Shown in pieces: positions 1-7,793 of a DNA stretch of 64,000 nt. A program made the translations under genes and the position numbers. The stretch spans positions 331,772-395,771 of the forward strand of contig NZ_JARVKY010000005.1 of assembly GCF_029813785.1 (NCBI RefSeq), read 5' to 3'. This stretch comes from Streptomyces sp. DH41. Lineage in GTDB: Bacteria > Actinomycetota > Actinomycetes > Streptomycetales > Streptomycetaceae. Numbering within the stretch: the stretch's first letter is position 1; each line of letters starts with the position of its first letter. Below the pieces are notes generated by a model. The model saw only the letters and a program-made list of their open reading frames with translations, had not been told where the DNA came from and did no database searches.

Positions 1-1795
1 GGGTGGCGCGCGGCAGGAACAGGGAGAGCGCGAGGGAGTGCAACTCACCCTGGCTCATCACGCTGTAGGCAGGGGCGTTCATGTCATCGACGGAGACGCC
101 GAGTTCGACCTTGCCCCGTCCGGGGGTGCCCGCGAGCGTGACGGATCCGAGCATGACACTGCTGTGCTCGCACAGCTTCTGCCACACCTCCTGAGACCGC
201 TGCGCGAAGGGGCGCAGCCGCTCGTCGCGCAGCTCGTCGATGATCGGCCGCAACCAGGTCCGGGCCTTGCGCGCGTGCTTTCGACGGTCGCGCGCCGCCT
301 CGGCGGCCTCGGCCGCGCCCAGCCACTCGGCGAGGCGCACGGCCGTCGGCCGCCAGGCACCGTCGTGCTCCGACAGACGCAGCGCGGCGTCCTCCCGTTC
401 CTGCCGGCACGCGTCGTCCAATACGGTCGCGGCTTGCTCGACGCGGTCCGCGAGTTCCCTGGGATGCGTGATGTCCCGGCACTGCGCCCATTCCTGCCAG
501 AGGGACGCGAGCGGGGACGTCTCACCACGCAGCCACACCGGAACCGGCTGTACGAGGTCGTGGACGGCCCGCACCGCGACCGTCCCGGCCTTACGGGCGC
601 CCTCGGCCGCCACGGCCTCCCTCTGGAGCCGCTCGACCTCCGCACGGGCCTGCTCGGCCCACGCCCGGTCGAGCCGGTCCTCCGTGCCGCAGACCGGGCA
701 GTTCGCGCTCCCGGACCGGCGCTGGTGCTCCAGCGCCGACTCCAGCAACCGGGCCAGGCGGCGCGCCTCCTCGGCGTCGCCGTACCGCGCCTCCTCAGCG
801 GCGGCGGCCGCGGCCCGCAGCCGGGCCACCGCCCCGCCGACTTCCCGCAGATCCGGCCCGGCAAGGCTCGCGTGCTGCCGCAGCCGGTTCAGCTCGGCCT
901 CCGCGGCGGGAGCACGGCTCTCCAGCAGCGCCCGCACCCGGCCGAGGTCGGGCCTGGCGCCCGACAGCGCCTGCGCGGCCTCGCGAGCCCTGGGGTCGTC
1001 CAGCGCGGTCAGCTCGTCACGCAACGGCGCGGTAAGTGAGTCCGCGTGCTTGATGGTCTTGTCGCACTCACTCGCGGCGGCCTTGACCCGGCCGTCGAAC
1101 TCGGCGAGCAGTTCGAGGCCGAGCAGCTTGAAGAAGGCGTCATGCAGACTGCCGAGCGTGCCGTTGATCATCGAACCTAGCTCGCTGTACGGCAGGAAGG
1201 GGCGCGCCAGGTCCAGCGCCTCCACGTCGACGACCTCCGCCGGCTTCCGCTCCGAACCGTCCGCAGCCTCCGCCCTGACCCGCGCTTCGTCGAGCTTGTT
1301 GCCGTGCCACGTCTGCCGCACGGTCACGGTCTCGCCCCGCTCTCCGACCGCCAACTCGACGCCGACCTCAGGTGTGACGTCGGGACTGTGCAGGTTGCGC
1401 CAGCCCTTCTGCCAGTCGCCGGCTCGTCGCTCTTCCCAGCGGGAGTTGCGCCCCGTCAGCGCGGTCTCCGCCGCTTCGGCGAAGCTGGACTTGCCCGAGC
1501 CGTTCGGCCCGGCGACGACCACCAGGCCGGGTCCGGGCGGCAGTTCGAGAGTGGTCCGGGGCCCGATCCCACGCCAGCCGGCCGCGGTGATGGACCGGAG
1601 CTGGATGGGTTCGGCCCGCCCTCCGTTCTTCTTCCCGGCCCGCTCTTCCGGCAGAAGCTCCCGCAGCAGCGCGTGGGCTTCCGGCTCGAGCCCGGCATGA
1701 CTCAGGCGAGTGAGCAGGAGGCTGCGCAGTGAGTCGGGGCTCTCGGCCGCTGACTCGATACCGGGGTCGGGCGAAGTGTGCGGCTGCTCGGGCAC
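1..1795 (-). CDS. Rad50/SMC-like AAA ATPase, C-terminus cut by window edge
   Basis: About 598 residues are visible; the frame is still open at the left edge, so the C-terminus with Walker B and D-loop is missing. The GTG start at 1795 is chosen because AAGGAG lies 6 nt upstream. Residues about 96-103 form a P-loop (GPNGSGKS) following 'PGPGLVVVA'. A long Ala/Glu/Arg-rich helical stretch follows, with a CPVC pair at 366-369 that could form a zinc-hook-like turn between coiled-coil arms. The ABC signature (SQGELHSLALSLF) is the last readable motif. This is the layout of SbcC/Rad50-type or RecN-like ATPases, which bind DNA ends and often work with a nuclease; no partner is visible, so it may lie beyond the edge. 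In a defence-rich region it may belong to an anti-phage system (inference). The family call is secure and the specific role is unknown. Confidence 0.8.
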   Translation of the reverse strand, partial: MPEQPHTSPDPGIESAAESPDSLRSLLLTRLSHAGLEPEAHALLRELLPEERAGKKNGGRAEPIQLRSITAAGWRGIGPRTTLELPPGPGLVVVAGPNGSGKSSFAEAAETALTGRNSRWEERRAGDWQKGWRNLHSPDVTPEVGVELAVGERGETVTVRQTWHGNKLDEARVRAEAADGSERKPAEVVDVEALDLARPFLPYSELGSMINGTLGSLHDAFFKLLGLELLAEFDGRVKAAASECDKTIKHADSLTAPLRDELTALDDPRAREAAQALSGARPDLGRVRALLESRAPAAEAELNRLRQHASLAGPDLREVGGAVARLRAAAAAAEEARYGDAEEARRLARLLESALEHQRRSGSANCPVCGTEDRLDRAWAEQARAEVERLQREAVAAEGARKAGTVAVRAVHDLVQPVPVWLRGETSPLASLWQEWAQCRDITHPRELADRVEQAATVLDDACRQEREDAALRLSEHDGAWRPTAVRLAEWLGAAEAAEAARDRRKHARKARTWLRPIIDELRDERLRPFAQRSQEVWQKLCEHSSVMLGSVTLAGTPGRGKVELGVSVDDMNAPAYSVMSQGELHSLALSLFLPRAT

Positions 1796-1972
1796 GTTCT
1801 GCTCCTTGAGGCATGGCTGCATGGCACCAGCACTGGCAGAGAGCTGCCGTGTTGGCGGTCTGAGCATGCCTGAAGCCTGTTAACGGAGTCAACGTGCTTT
1901 ATGGGTGCGAGTTATTCGAATTTGTGAACGACGTTCGAGTGTCTGCCTCTTGGTGCCGGCCCGCGAAGGCCT

Positions 1973-2509
1973 TCAGGCTTGACGTGGACGGCCGGCTTCC
2001 TCCAGCCATGGGACGGTCGTCCGCATGGCTGTGTCGTCATGGCCGGTGACGGCAGGCGGCACGGTGCTCGCCGGCTGGTGGGACAGTTCGGCCCATACGG
2101 TCTTGCCGCCTGGTGGATACGGTTCCGTGCCCCAGCGGTCGGCCAGCGCGGTGACGATGAGCAGGCCGCGGCCCGACTCGCTGTCCAGCGGTGTGACGAA
2201 GTCCGTCACGGGGGACGGGAGTCGGTCCCCGCGGGCGTCTGTCGCGGCGATGCGGAGGACGCCGGTGGCCAGGTCGTGGGTGAGGGAGAGACGGAAGTCG
2301 CGTCCCTGGACCCGGCCGTGCAGCGCCGCGTTGGCCGCGAGCTCCGCCACGATCTGCTCCGCGCGGTCGGTGACGTAGGGAGAGGCCTGCCAGGTGCGCA
2401 ACTGCTCGTAGGCGAGCAGCCGGGCAAGACGAGCACCGCGACGCGTGGACGAGAACTGCTGCGTGAACGTCCGCACGGCGGCGGAAGGCTGGGGCGTGGT
2501 TGCGCTCAT
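1973..2509 (-). CDS. RsbW-like ATP-binding (HATPase_c) regulatory protein
   Basis: A 178-residue soluble protein of the anti-sigma-factor kinase-like family that is highly expanded in Streptomyces. The N-box is ELAANAALHG near residue 56 and the G-box is SESGRGLLIVTALADRWG near residue 110; together they make a GHKL ATP pocket. There is no transmembrane segment and no second domain. Family members are usually orphan regulators, often paired with DUF397/DUF5753 genes; such a pair lies about 3 kb away here at 5278-6323. The start is ATG 2509 with only a weak ribosome site. A 9-bp perfect inverted repeat lies 40-63 nt upstream. Target unknown. Confidence 0.8.
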   Translation of the reverse strand: MSATTPQPSAAVRTFTQQFSSTRRGARLARLLAYEQLRTWQASPYVTDRAEQIVAELAANAALHGRVQGRDFRLSLTHDLATGVLRIAATDARGDRLPSPVTDFVTPLDSESGRGLLIVTALADRWGTEPYPPGGKTVWAELSHQPASTVPPAVTGHDDTAMRTTVPWLEEAGRPRQA

Positions 2510-2548
2510 GGTGCCACGGTGACGGCCGTGCGACCGCGCGTTCCAGAG

Positions 2549-2572
2549 GGTGACCCCGTACGTGGGGTCACC
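2549..2572. promoter_or_regulatory. Perfect 9-bp inverted repeat upstream of the ATP-binding protein
   Basis: Arms GGTGACCCC (2549-2557) and GGGGTCACC (2564-2572) flank a 6-nt spacer. The repeat sits 40-63 nt upstream of the start at 2509. Position and symmetry suit an operator. A transcription terminator for the decayed gene on the right is an alternative, as that fragment also reads leftward. Confidence 0.45.
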
Positions 2573-2637
2573 GTACGCTCACTTTCTGTGCATGGTACGT
2601 GGGTCGGACATCACGCTGGGTGCGCACCGGGTTGAGG

Positions 2638-2990
2638 TCACGGGCCCGCCCTGAGGATCTCGGGCTCCAGGGTGAACTCGTTGTGCAACACGCGGGCCAG
2701 TTCCGTGGTGCCGGTAGCCGTGATCAGCGCGTTGAGGTCGTGGATGCGTGATCGCGCGGTCTTCTCGGCGGACCCCTTGGCTCCGTCCGTGATCACGGCC
2801 ACGCGCCGGGCGATCCGATGCCCGCTCTCGACGTCCTGCTTCAACAGGACACGCATGTACGGCAGGAAGTCGACGCCGTCGATGGGTACGAGCGCCGTTC
2901 CGTGGAACCGCTGGACGCCTTCGCCGGTGAGGGTGAGCCGGGCGAACTCGGGCAGCAGCGAGGTAACCGGAAGATCCCCAAGAAGGTGCC
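2638..2990 (-). pseudogene. Remnant of OLD-family nuclease, TOPRIM domain (copy 1)
   Basis: The frame ending at 2638 encodes the C-terminal part of a TOPRIM domain like those of OLD-family ATP-dependent nucleases: 'TALVPIDGVDFLPYM', then 'RRVAVITDGAKG' (the DxD-like acidic strand) and 'HNEFTLEPEILRAG'. The N-terminal ATPase is missing, and the frame runs into the promoter of the divergent secreted-protein gene at 3077, so this is a decayed fragment, not a working gene. A second related fragment lies about 1.05 kb to the right. Formally the open frame extends to 3114, but that part is unlikely to be coding. Confidence 0.6.
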
Positions 2991-3076
2991 CACCATGTGA
3001 GATGACGCCTAAGTGGAGCCCGGAGTGGGCACTGTAGCTCTCGACCGAGGAAGCAACGTTCGTTCCAGGGGGACTC

Positions 3077-3388
3077 ATGTCTTCTCGCAGGAAACTCGCC
3101 ATGGTCGTCGCCACGGCAGCAGCAGTCGGGGGCAGCCTCGCTCTCTCCGCTCCGGCCGCTCACGCTGCGGCAGCCGGCACCGCGCCCGCGTGTATCGGTC
3201 GGTACGTGACCGGCACGCCCAGCGGCTTCGACGTGAACCTCTCCAACAACTGTGGCAAATCGATGCGGGTGAAGGTGATCGTGAACAACGCCGGCGACAG
3301 CCCGTGTTACACGATTGCGAACAATTCGAGCAAGCTGTACATCTACGAGGGTGTCTTCGGCACGTACGACCGCACAGTCACCTGCTGA
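3077..3388 (+). CDS. Small secreted protein with tendamistat-like (alpha-amylase-inhibitor) cysteine pattern
   Basis: 103 residues. A clear Sec signal peptide (positive N-terminus, hydrophobic core, Ala-x-Ala near residues 27-31) precedes a mature domain of about 70 residues. Its four cysteines are spaced as in the Streptomyces proteinaceous amylase inhibitors: a first Cys in APACIGRY, a second before 'GKSMRVKVIVNN' (compare the TVKV strand of tendamistat), a third in SPCYTIAN (compare GLCYAVAP) and a final C-terminal Cys. The Trp-Arg-Tyr inhibitory triad expected between Cys 1 and Cys 2 is absent, so amylase inhibition is doubtful. The start is ATG 3077 with AGGGGGA just upstream; a terminator hairpin follows. 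The gene sits between two fragments of dead nuclease genes. The fold call is from pattern matching only. Confidence 0.6.
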   Translation: MSSRRKLAMVVATAAAVGGSLALSAPAAHAAAAGTAPACIGRYVTGTPSGFDVNLSNNCGKSMRVKVIVNNAGDSPCYTIANNSSKLYIYEGVFGTYDRTVTC

Positions 3389-3455
3389 GGCAGAGGGAGT
3401 GCAGGCGGTTCAACAGGCACCTGACCGCTGACCCAACCTTCTGAACTCAAGACGC

Positions 3456-3490
3456 GCCAGAGCCCCGCGCGTTGCTCGGCGGGCTCTGGC
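3456..3490 (+). terminator. Hairpin terminator after the secreted-protein gene
   Basis: A 10-bp perfect stem, GCCAGAGCCC (3456-3465) paired with GGGCTCTGGC (3481-3490), with a 15-nt loop and no T-run. This is typical of Streptomyces terminators. Confidence 0.65.
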
Positions 3491-3659
3491 ACACCCGGTA
3501 CGTTGAGCTGCTGCGGCGAGGAACGCCTGAGCGAGGTCCCCCCTTGCGGATCTTGTCCGTCTTGTGCAGCAGCTCGCTCAGTTCCTCCGCCTGCCCGTCG
3601 GGGGAGTCGTCACCCACGGTCTTCCAGTGCTGGGTCCACGCCTGAGGCCGTTGTTCCCG

Positions 3660-3864
3660 TCAAGCCTCGACGAGCAGGCTGCGGTTCGGCCCGCCCGCCC
3701 TGAGGATCTCGGGCTTCAGGGTGAACTCGTTGTGGAACACGCGGGCCAGGCCAGCGGAGCCCGTAGCCGCCATCAACGCCTTGGGCTTGTTGATTCGTGC
3801 TCGCGCGGTCTTTTCGGCGGCCCCCTTGTCTCCGTCCGTGATCACGGCCACGCGCCGGGCGGCG
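3660..3864 (-). pseudogene. Second remnant of an OLD-family TOPRIM domain (copy 2)
   Basis: The 63-codon open frame (MAVITDGDKGAAEKTARARI, then HNEFTLKPEILRAG) is homologous to copy 1. The DNA of 3694-3862 aligns with 2645-2813 at a constant offset of 1,049 bp, with no gap but many substitutions, so the two are diverged paralogues and not a fresh duplication. Everything upstream of the TOPRIM strand is gone. The rest of 3389-3983 holds the hairpin at 3456, this fragment and an AT-rich promoter-like stretch at about 3945-3980 before the serine hydrolase. Confidence 0.55.
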
Positions 3865-3983
3865 GGTCTTCTACAACCGGCTCCGGATGTTGACCGTCGA
3901 TGGCACCCGGGAGGCGGTGTTCACCGCCCTGATGGCCCGAGCACATAATAATCTCGAACTTTGATTCGATTATCATCTCACCC

Positions 3984-4997
3984 GTGAATGCGAACCCACC
4001 TGCTCGACGACGCGGCCGCTCCCGCCGGGAGCAACGACGTCGCCGCAGGGCCAGACGACGCCGCATGACGTGGGCCGTGACGTCGGCCGTGCTCCTGATC
4101 GGCGGCGCCACGATCTATGCCATCACCGGGAGCGACTCAGGTGAGTCGCCCGCACCTGACCAGGCGAAGGCTCCGTCCTCATCGGCCGTCTCGGCCCGGG
4201 CGCAGGCGGGCGAGGCGCCTGCGGACGCAACGAAACCGCTGCCATCGCCCACCCTGGCGCAGAAGCCGTTCGATCTCGAACCGGCTCTGGCCCCCGTGAC
4301 CGCGCTCTTCGGCGACAACCGGATGTCCGTGGCCATGCTGGACGTCAACAGCGGTGCCATGGCGACGTACGGACACGACGCCTTCGACACCGCCAGCATC
4401 GTGAAGGTGAACATCCTGGCGGCCCTGCTGCTCCAGGCCCAGGACCAGAACCGGAGTTTGAGCGCCGAGGAGCGCGCCCAGTCCGCTGCCATGATCCAGA
4501 AGAGCGACAACGACTCCACCAGTGCCCTGTGGACCCGGATAGGCAGTGCCCCCGGGCTCGACGCTGCCAACGAACGGCTCGGTCTGTCCCAGACACAGGG
4601 CGGTGAAGGGACCGTCTGGGGCATCACTCAAACCACAGCGGAAGATCAGATCCGCCTGCTCCACTGCGTGTTCGGCGACAAGTCACCCCTGAGCGAGGCG
4701 TCGCGTGCCTACATCCGGGATCTGATGCGGCACGTCGTTGGAAGCCAGACCTGGGGCGTGTCCGCAGCGGCCGACTCGGGCAGGACCGCGCTGAAGAACG
4801 GGTGGCTCAAGCGGAGCCAGACCAAGAAATGGGACGTCAACAGCATCGGTCGGATACAGCATGAGGGCCGCGTCTACCTGATGGCGGTACTTCTCAACGG
4901 CTGCAGCACCCAGGAGGTCGGCATCAGCATCGTGGAGCAGGCGTCGCGCGCGTCCGCGGCGGCGTTCTCCCGGAAACTGGAGGAGAAGTCCACCTGA
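3984..4997 (+). CDS. Membrane-anchored class A beta-lactamase-like serine hydrolase
   Basis: 337 residues, GTG start. The N-terminal 27 residues are extremely Arg-rich and cytoplasmic, followed by one membrane segment (WAVTSAVLLIGGATIYAI) and a Ser/Ala/Pro-rich linker to about residue 90. The catalytic domain has SxxK in TASIVKV (Ser nucleophile near residue 137), the SDN loop in KSDNDST, and KNG where the KTG box is expected. No omega-loop Glu-x-x-x-Asn is obvious. These features suggest a DD-peptidase/beta-lactamase-fold cell-wall enzyme outside the membrane; true beta-lactamase activity is uncertain. No good ribosome site precedes the GTG, so the mRNA may be leaderless. A strong hairpin overlaps the stop codon. 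Confidence 0.75.
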   Translation: MNANPPARRRGRSRREQRRRRRARRRRMTWAVTSAVLLIGGATIYAITGSDSGESPAPDQAKAPSSSAVSARAQAGEAPADATKPLPSPTLAQKPFDLEPALAPVTALFGDNRMSVAMLDVNSGAMATYGHDAFDTASIVKVNILAALLLQAQDQNRSLSAEERAQSAAMIQKSDNDSTSALWTRIGSAPGLDAANERLGLSQTQGGEGTVWGITQTTAEDQIRLLHCVFGDKSPLSEASRAYIRDLMRHVVGSQTWGVSAAADSGRTALKNGWLKRSQTKKWDVNSIGRIQHEGRVYLMAVLLNGCSTQEVGISIVEQASRASAAAFSRKLEEKST

Positions 4998-5023
4998 GGT
5001 TCCCCGCATCTCGGGGGAACCTC
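4996..5023 (+). terminator. Hairpin terminator after the serine hydrolase
   Basis: A 10-bp perfect stem, GAGGTTCCCC (4996-5005) with GGGGAACCTC (5014-5023) and an 8-nt loop, beginning inside the TGA stop. The remaining sequence to 5277 shows no gene. Confidence 0.75.
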
Positions 5024-5277
5024 GCACGAGGGCGTCGGTGGCCTGGGAACACGCCAGCTGGACAGGTAGACATTCAGGTGATGCGTCCTCCAGCCCATGG
5101 CCGGCACACTGCGGCCTGATCTCCGAAGAGGGCATGACGTACTCCATCAACCGACCCAGTCCGTACGCCGTGTCATCGTACGGACACGTTCGGTGGACTG
5201 TACGAATTTCTTCCGGCCACTCTGGGCGTTCTCAGGGAGCGGGACCTGGCGTGTGAGCACCTGGAGGTGGGCCTCGA

Positions 5278-6138
5278 ATGACGACTGATCATGTTGAGCC
5301 GGCGGTGCCGGGCGGAGAGTGTGAGCGGGAGCCGGATCCGTCGGACAGCCTGCGGACGTTCGGGGCGGTGGTTCAGGCGCTGCGGGAGCACGCGGGGCTG
5401 AGCAGGGTGCAGTTCGGGGAGCTGGTGCGGTTTTCCAAGCACACGGTGGAGTCGGTGGAGTTGGGGCGCCGGATGCCCGACGAGTCGTTCGTGGAGCGGG
5501 CGGAGGAGGCACTGGGGAACACGGGGGCGTTGCGGCACTCGGCGCGGTTTCTGACGCGGGGGGAGGCGGGGCTGGCGGTGTGGTTCCGGCGGTGGGCGAA
5601 GCTGGAGCGGGTGGCGGTGAGCCTGTGTACCTATGAGTGCCGGTTGGTGCCGGGGCTGTTGCAGTCGGAGGGGTACGCACGGGCGCTCTTTGAGAACCGG
5701 ATCCCGCTGTTGACGGACGAGCAATTGGAGGCCCAGGTTGCAGCGAGGATGGAGCGGCAACGGACGCTGTACGAACGTCCGACCGTTCCCTTCCACTTCA
5801 TCGTGGAGGAAGCGGTCTTGCGACGCAGGCTGGGTGGGGCCGACGTGCGACATGAGCAGTTGAACCACGTTCTGGAGCACACATTGTCTCGCAACGTCAC
5901 CTTGCAAATCATGCCGCTGGAAGCCGAGTACCACTCGTGCATGGATGGGCCTCTACGCCTGCTGGAGACCCCGGAGGGGCGTCGACTTGCGTACTCAGAG
6001 GGCCAGGAGAGCGGACGACTGATCGGTGACCCGAAAGAGGTGAGAGTCCTCCAGCAGCGCTATGACACACTGCGGTCGCAGGCCCTGCGCCCCAAAGATT
6101 CCCGGGCCTTGTTGGAGCGACTGCGAGGAGAGACATGA
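5278..6138 (+). CDS. XRE-type helix-turn-helix regulator with DUF5753 domain
   Basis: 286 residues. An HTH of Cro/CI type lies at about residues 25-80 (TFGAVVQALREHAGLSRVQF, then 'FSKHTVESVELGRRMP'). It is followed by the DUF5753 domain with its hallmarks LVPGLLQSEGYARALF and VLRRRLGG. In Streptomyces these BldB/WhiJ-type regulators almost always precede a small DUF397 protein; here the DUF397 start overlaps the stop by 4 nt, so the two are translationally coupled. WhiJ-like pairs affect development; the target of this one cannot be read from sequence. Confidence 0.9.
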   Translation: MTTDHVEPAVPGGECEREPDPSDSLRTFGAVVQALREHAGLSRVQFGELVRFSKHTVESVELGRRMPDESFVERAEEALGNTGALRHSARFLTRGEAGLAVWFRRWAKLERVAVSLCTYECRLVPGLLQSEGYARALFENRIPLLTDEQLEAQVAARMERQRTLYERPTVPFHFIVEEAVLRRRLGGADVRHEQLNHVLEHTLSRNVTLQIMPLEAEYHSCMDGPLRLLETPEGRRLAYSEGQESGRLIGDPKEVRVLQQRYDTLRSQALRPKDSRALLERLRGET

Positions 6139-6323
6139 GCACGACGGAACTCGCCTGGTTCAAGTCAAGCTATAGCGGTAGCTCGGGCGACGACTGTGTG
6201 GAGGTCGCCGTCACGGAGCAGACCGTCCATGTCCGGGACTCCAAGGACGTGTCGCGCCTGCCGTTCACCGTGGGGCGCGAGGGCTGGGCACGCTTCGTGG
6301 GCTTCGCGTCGGCACGGAGCTGA
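6135..6323 (+). CDS. DUF397 small protein, partner of the DUF5753 regulator
   Basis: 62 residues beginning 'LAWFKSSYSGSSGDDCVEVA', the DUF397 signature, with the usual 'VHVRDSKD' strand and C-terminal 'GREGWARFV'. The ATG overlaps the TGA of the regulator (ATGA). Family members are thought to bind or antagonise their cognate XRE regulator, as in WhiJ systems. Confidence 0.9.
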   Translation: MSTTELAWFKSSYSGSSGDDCVEVAVTEQTVHVRDSKDVSRLPFTVGREGWARFVGFASARS

Positions 6324-6329
6324 CGAAGG

Positions 6330-6371
6330 CCGGCCGTGGGGTGGGTGGTTCATGGCCCGCCCCACGGCCGG
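6330..6371. terminator. Bidirectional hairpin between convergent genes
   Basis: A 12-bp stem: CCGGCCGTGGGG (6330-6341) pairs with CCCCACGGCCGG (6360-6371), with an 18-nt loop that can pair further. It lies between the DUF397 gene and the leftward gene ending at 6399, so it can serve both. Confidence 0.75.
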
Positions 6372-6398
6372 GCTGCTCCCATGGCTGATGGTTGGCGC

Positions 6399-7655
6399 TC
6401 ACTCGGGCTTCCCGGCTGCGCCTGCCTCTTCCTCCCCGCGTCGACGGCGTGCTCGCTCGGCGATCCCGCTCGAGATCTTGCCCTTCACCGAACTAGCCCG
6501 GTCGAGGGTCTCGTTGCGGAGGCTTCTGGCGGTATTGACGCCCTTGGCTCCGGTTTCGAGTGCCTTGTCCCTCGCCTCGGCGGCCGCCTCCACCCATCGT
6601 CTCGCCTCTGATGACTGACCACCGGGCTCAATCCCGAGCCGGGTGTGGAAGACGTGTACGCCCGTGGCGACGTGATTGCTCGACTGGACCAGATCCGGTG
6701 ACTTGGACGGGTGCAGTAGCACCTTCGCGTTGGCTGTGTCGGCGGCCTCATTCATCCGGATCAGCAGACGTTCGGTGCACCGAGAGATGTGTTTCAGACG
6801 GTCCTGCCGGGCAGTTTTCAGTCCGAGGCGGTGCCCGTCCAGTTCCTCTGGAGAAGAGTCCAGCACCCGGTCGAGTTCGAGTACGGCGATCGCGTCCTGC
6901 AGTTGGAAGCAGCGAGCCAGAACGGCGAGCCACTCCCGTACCTTGGGCTCGATTTCCTTGACCACTGTGGCCAAATCGCCGATCTTGGACTTGCGTTCCA
7001 TCTTCTCCGCGAGGGCCTCGAGTTGACGCAGTGCGTATGCCTGGGTCTCTCCGACCGTCGTCGGTGCGTTCTGCACCTTCGACCACGTAACCTCGTCGAC
7101 CCTGCCCCTCATTTCCCGGATCGTCATGGACTCCTCGATGACGAAGCCAACTCCGATCATGCGGGCGTACACAGCGTCCTTCTGTGCGCGCAGAATATCG
7201 TCGACCTTCTCGTCGATCGTGGCGAGATAGTCGGTGATCTCGTCCATGGTCTGTTGCATCGACAGCTGCGCCATGATCCCTGCTGCACTAGACAGACGTG
7301 CAGGGTTGGTCAGGAACGAGCCGGCCCCCTTCTCGATCTGCAGCCATGACTTGATTGAGCCAGGCTTCCCCACCATCGCATGGGTGACGCCTGGCGTCTT
7401 GCCTTCCATCAGCCCGAACTTTTTGACACGCTCTGCGGACTCTTTGGTCAGCTTCACCCAGCGGCCGGTGTTGGCGGCAATGTCCGAACCTGCCTGCGCG
7501 GCTGTAGACCCGGTACCGAAGACGGACTTGAGCCGTTGCAGTCCGAGGTCCTTCGACGGCAGTCCCTCTGAGGTGAGGAAGCGGTCGACATCCACTGCAT
7601 TCCCTATGACTGCCAGTCCATCACCGTCACTGATCAGCTGAATCTGGTTGTCCAT
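6399..7655 (-). CDS. Unrecognised helical protein, last gene of the leftward defence arm
   Basis: 418 residues from ATG 7655, chosen over an upstream in-frame start at 7787 because CAGGAG lies 9 nt before it. I do not recognise a family. The N-terminus ('IQLISDGDGLAVIGNAVDVD', residues about 4-23) is beta-like, then a Gly/Ala-rich segment. A long amphipathic helix pair with 'MQQTMDEITDYLATIDEKVD' (about 150-170) looks like an oligomerisation bundle. The tail is Lys/Arg/Glu-rich. No signal peptide, transmembrane span, P-loop or nuclease motif was found. Codon use is less GC-biased than in core genes. It follows the methyltransferase by 138 nt on the same strand and may be an accessory member of the defence locus or a separate transcription unit. 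Confidence 0.6.
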   Translation of the reverse strand: MDNQIQLISDGDGLAVIGNAVDVDRFLTSEGLPSKDLGLQRLKSVFGTGSTAAQAGSDIAANTGRWVKLTKESAERVKKFGLMEGKTPGVTHAMVGKPGSIKSWLQIEKGAGSFLTNPARLSSAAGIMAQLSMQQTMDEITDYLATIDEKVDDILRAQKDAVYARMIGVGFVIEESMTIREMRGRVDEVTWSKVQNAPTTVGETQAYALRQLEALAEKMERKSKIGDLATVVKEIEPKVREWLAVLARCFQLQDAIAVLELDRVLDSSPEELDGHRLGLKTARQDRLKHISRCTERLLIRMNEAADTANAKVLLHPSKSPDLVQSSNHVATGVHVFHTRLGIEPGGQSSEARRWVEAAAEARDKALETGAKGVNTARSLRNETLDRASSVKGKISSGIAERARRRRGEEEAGAAGKPE

Positions 7656-7793
7656 GGCCCGCTCCTGAAGTGGATTCTCGCAGTTGAAAGTAGTCGGGGT
7701 GCGCGCGGCTATCGCCAGCCAGTGACCGTTGTCCAAATCTCGCGGGTGTCTCCGCCGGAATGCGACCTCGTCACCCTTGGGGTGCAAGCGCGG

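Noticed and set aside
1864..1892. Promoter of the Rad50-like gene (TTGACT box at 1887-1892)
   Set aside because: No acceptable -10 box lies 16-18 bp away.
3077..4997. Secreted protein as a beta-lactamase inhibitor (BLIP) for the neighbouring class A-like enzyme
   Set aside because: BLIP has a different, longer two-domain fold. The cysteine pattern here fits tendamistat instead, and adjacency alone is not evidence.
3984..4997. True secreted beta-lactamase
   Set aside because: A retained N-terminal anchor, KNG in place of KTG and no clear omega-loop Glu argue for a cell-wall hydrolase-like role.
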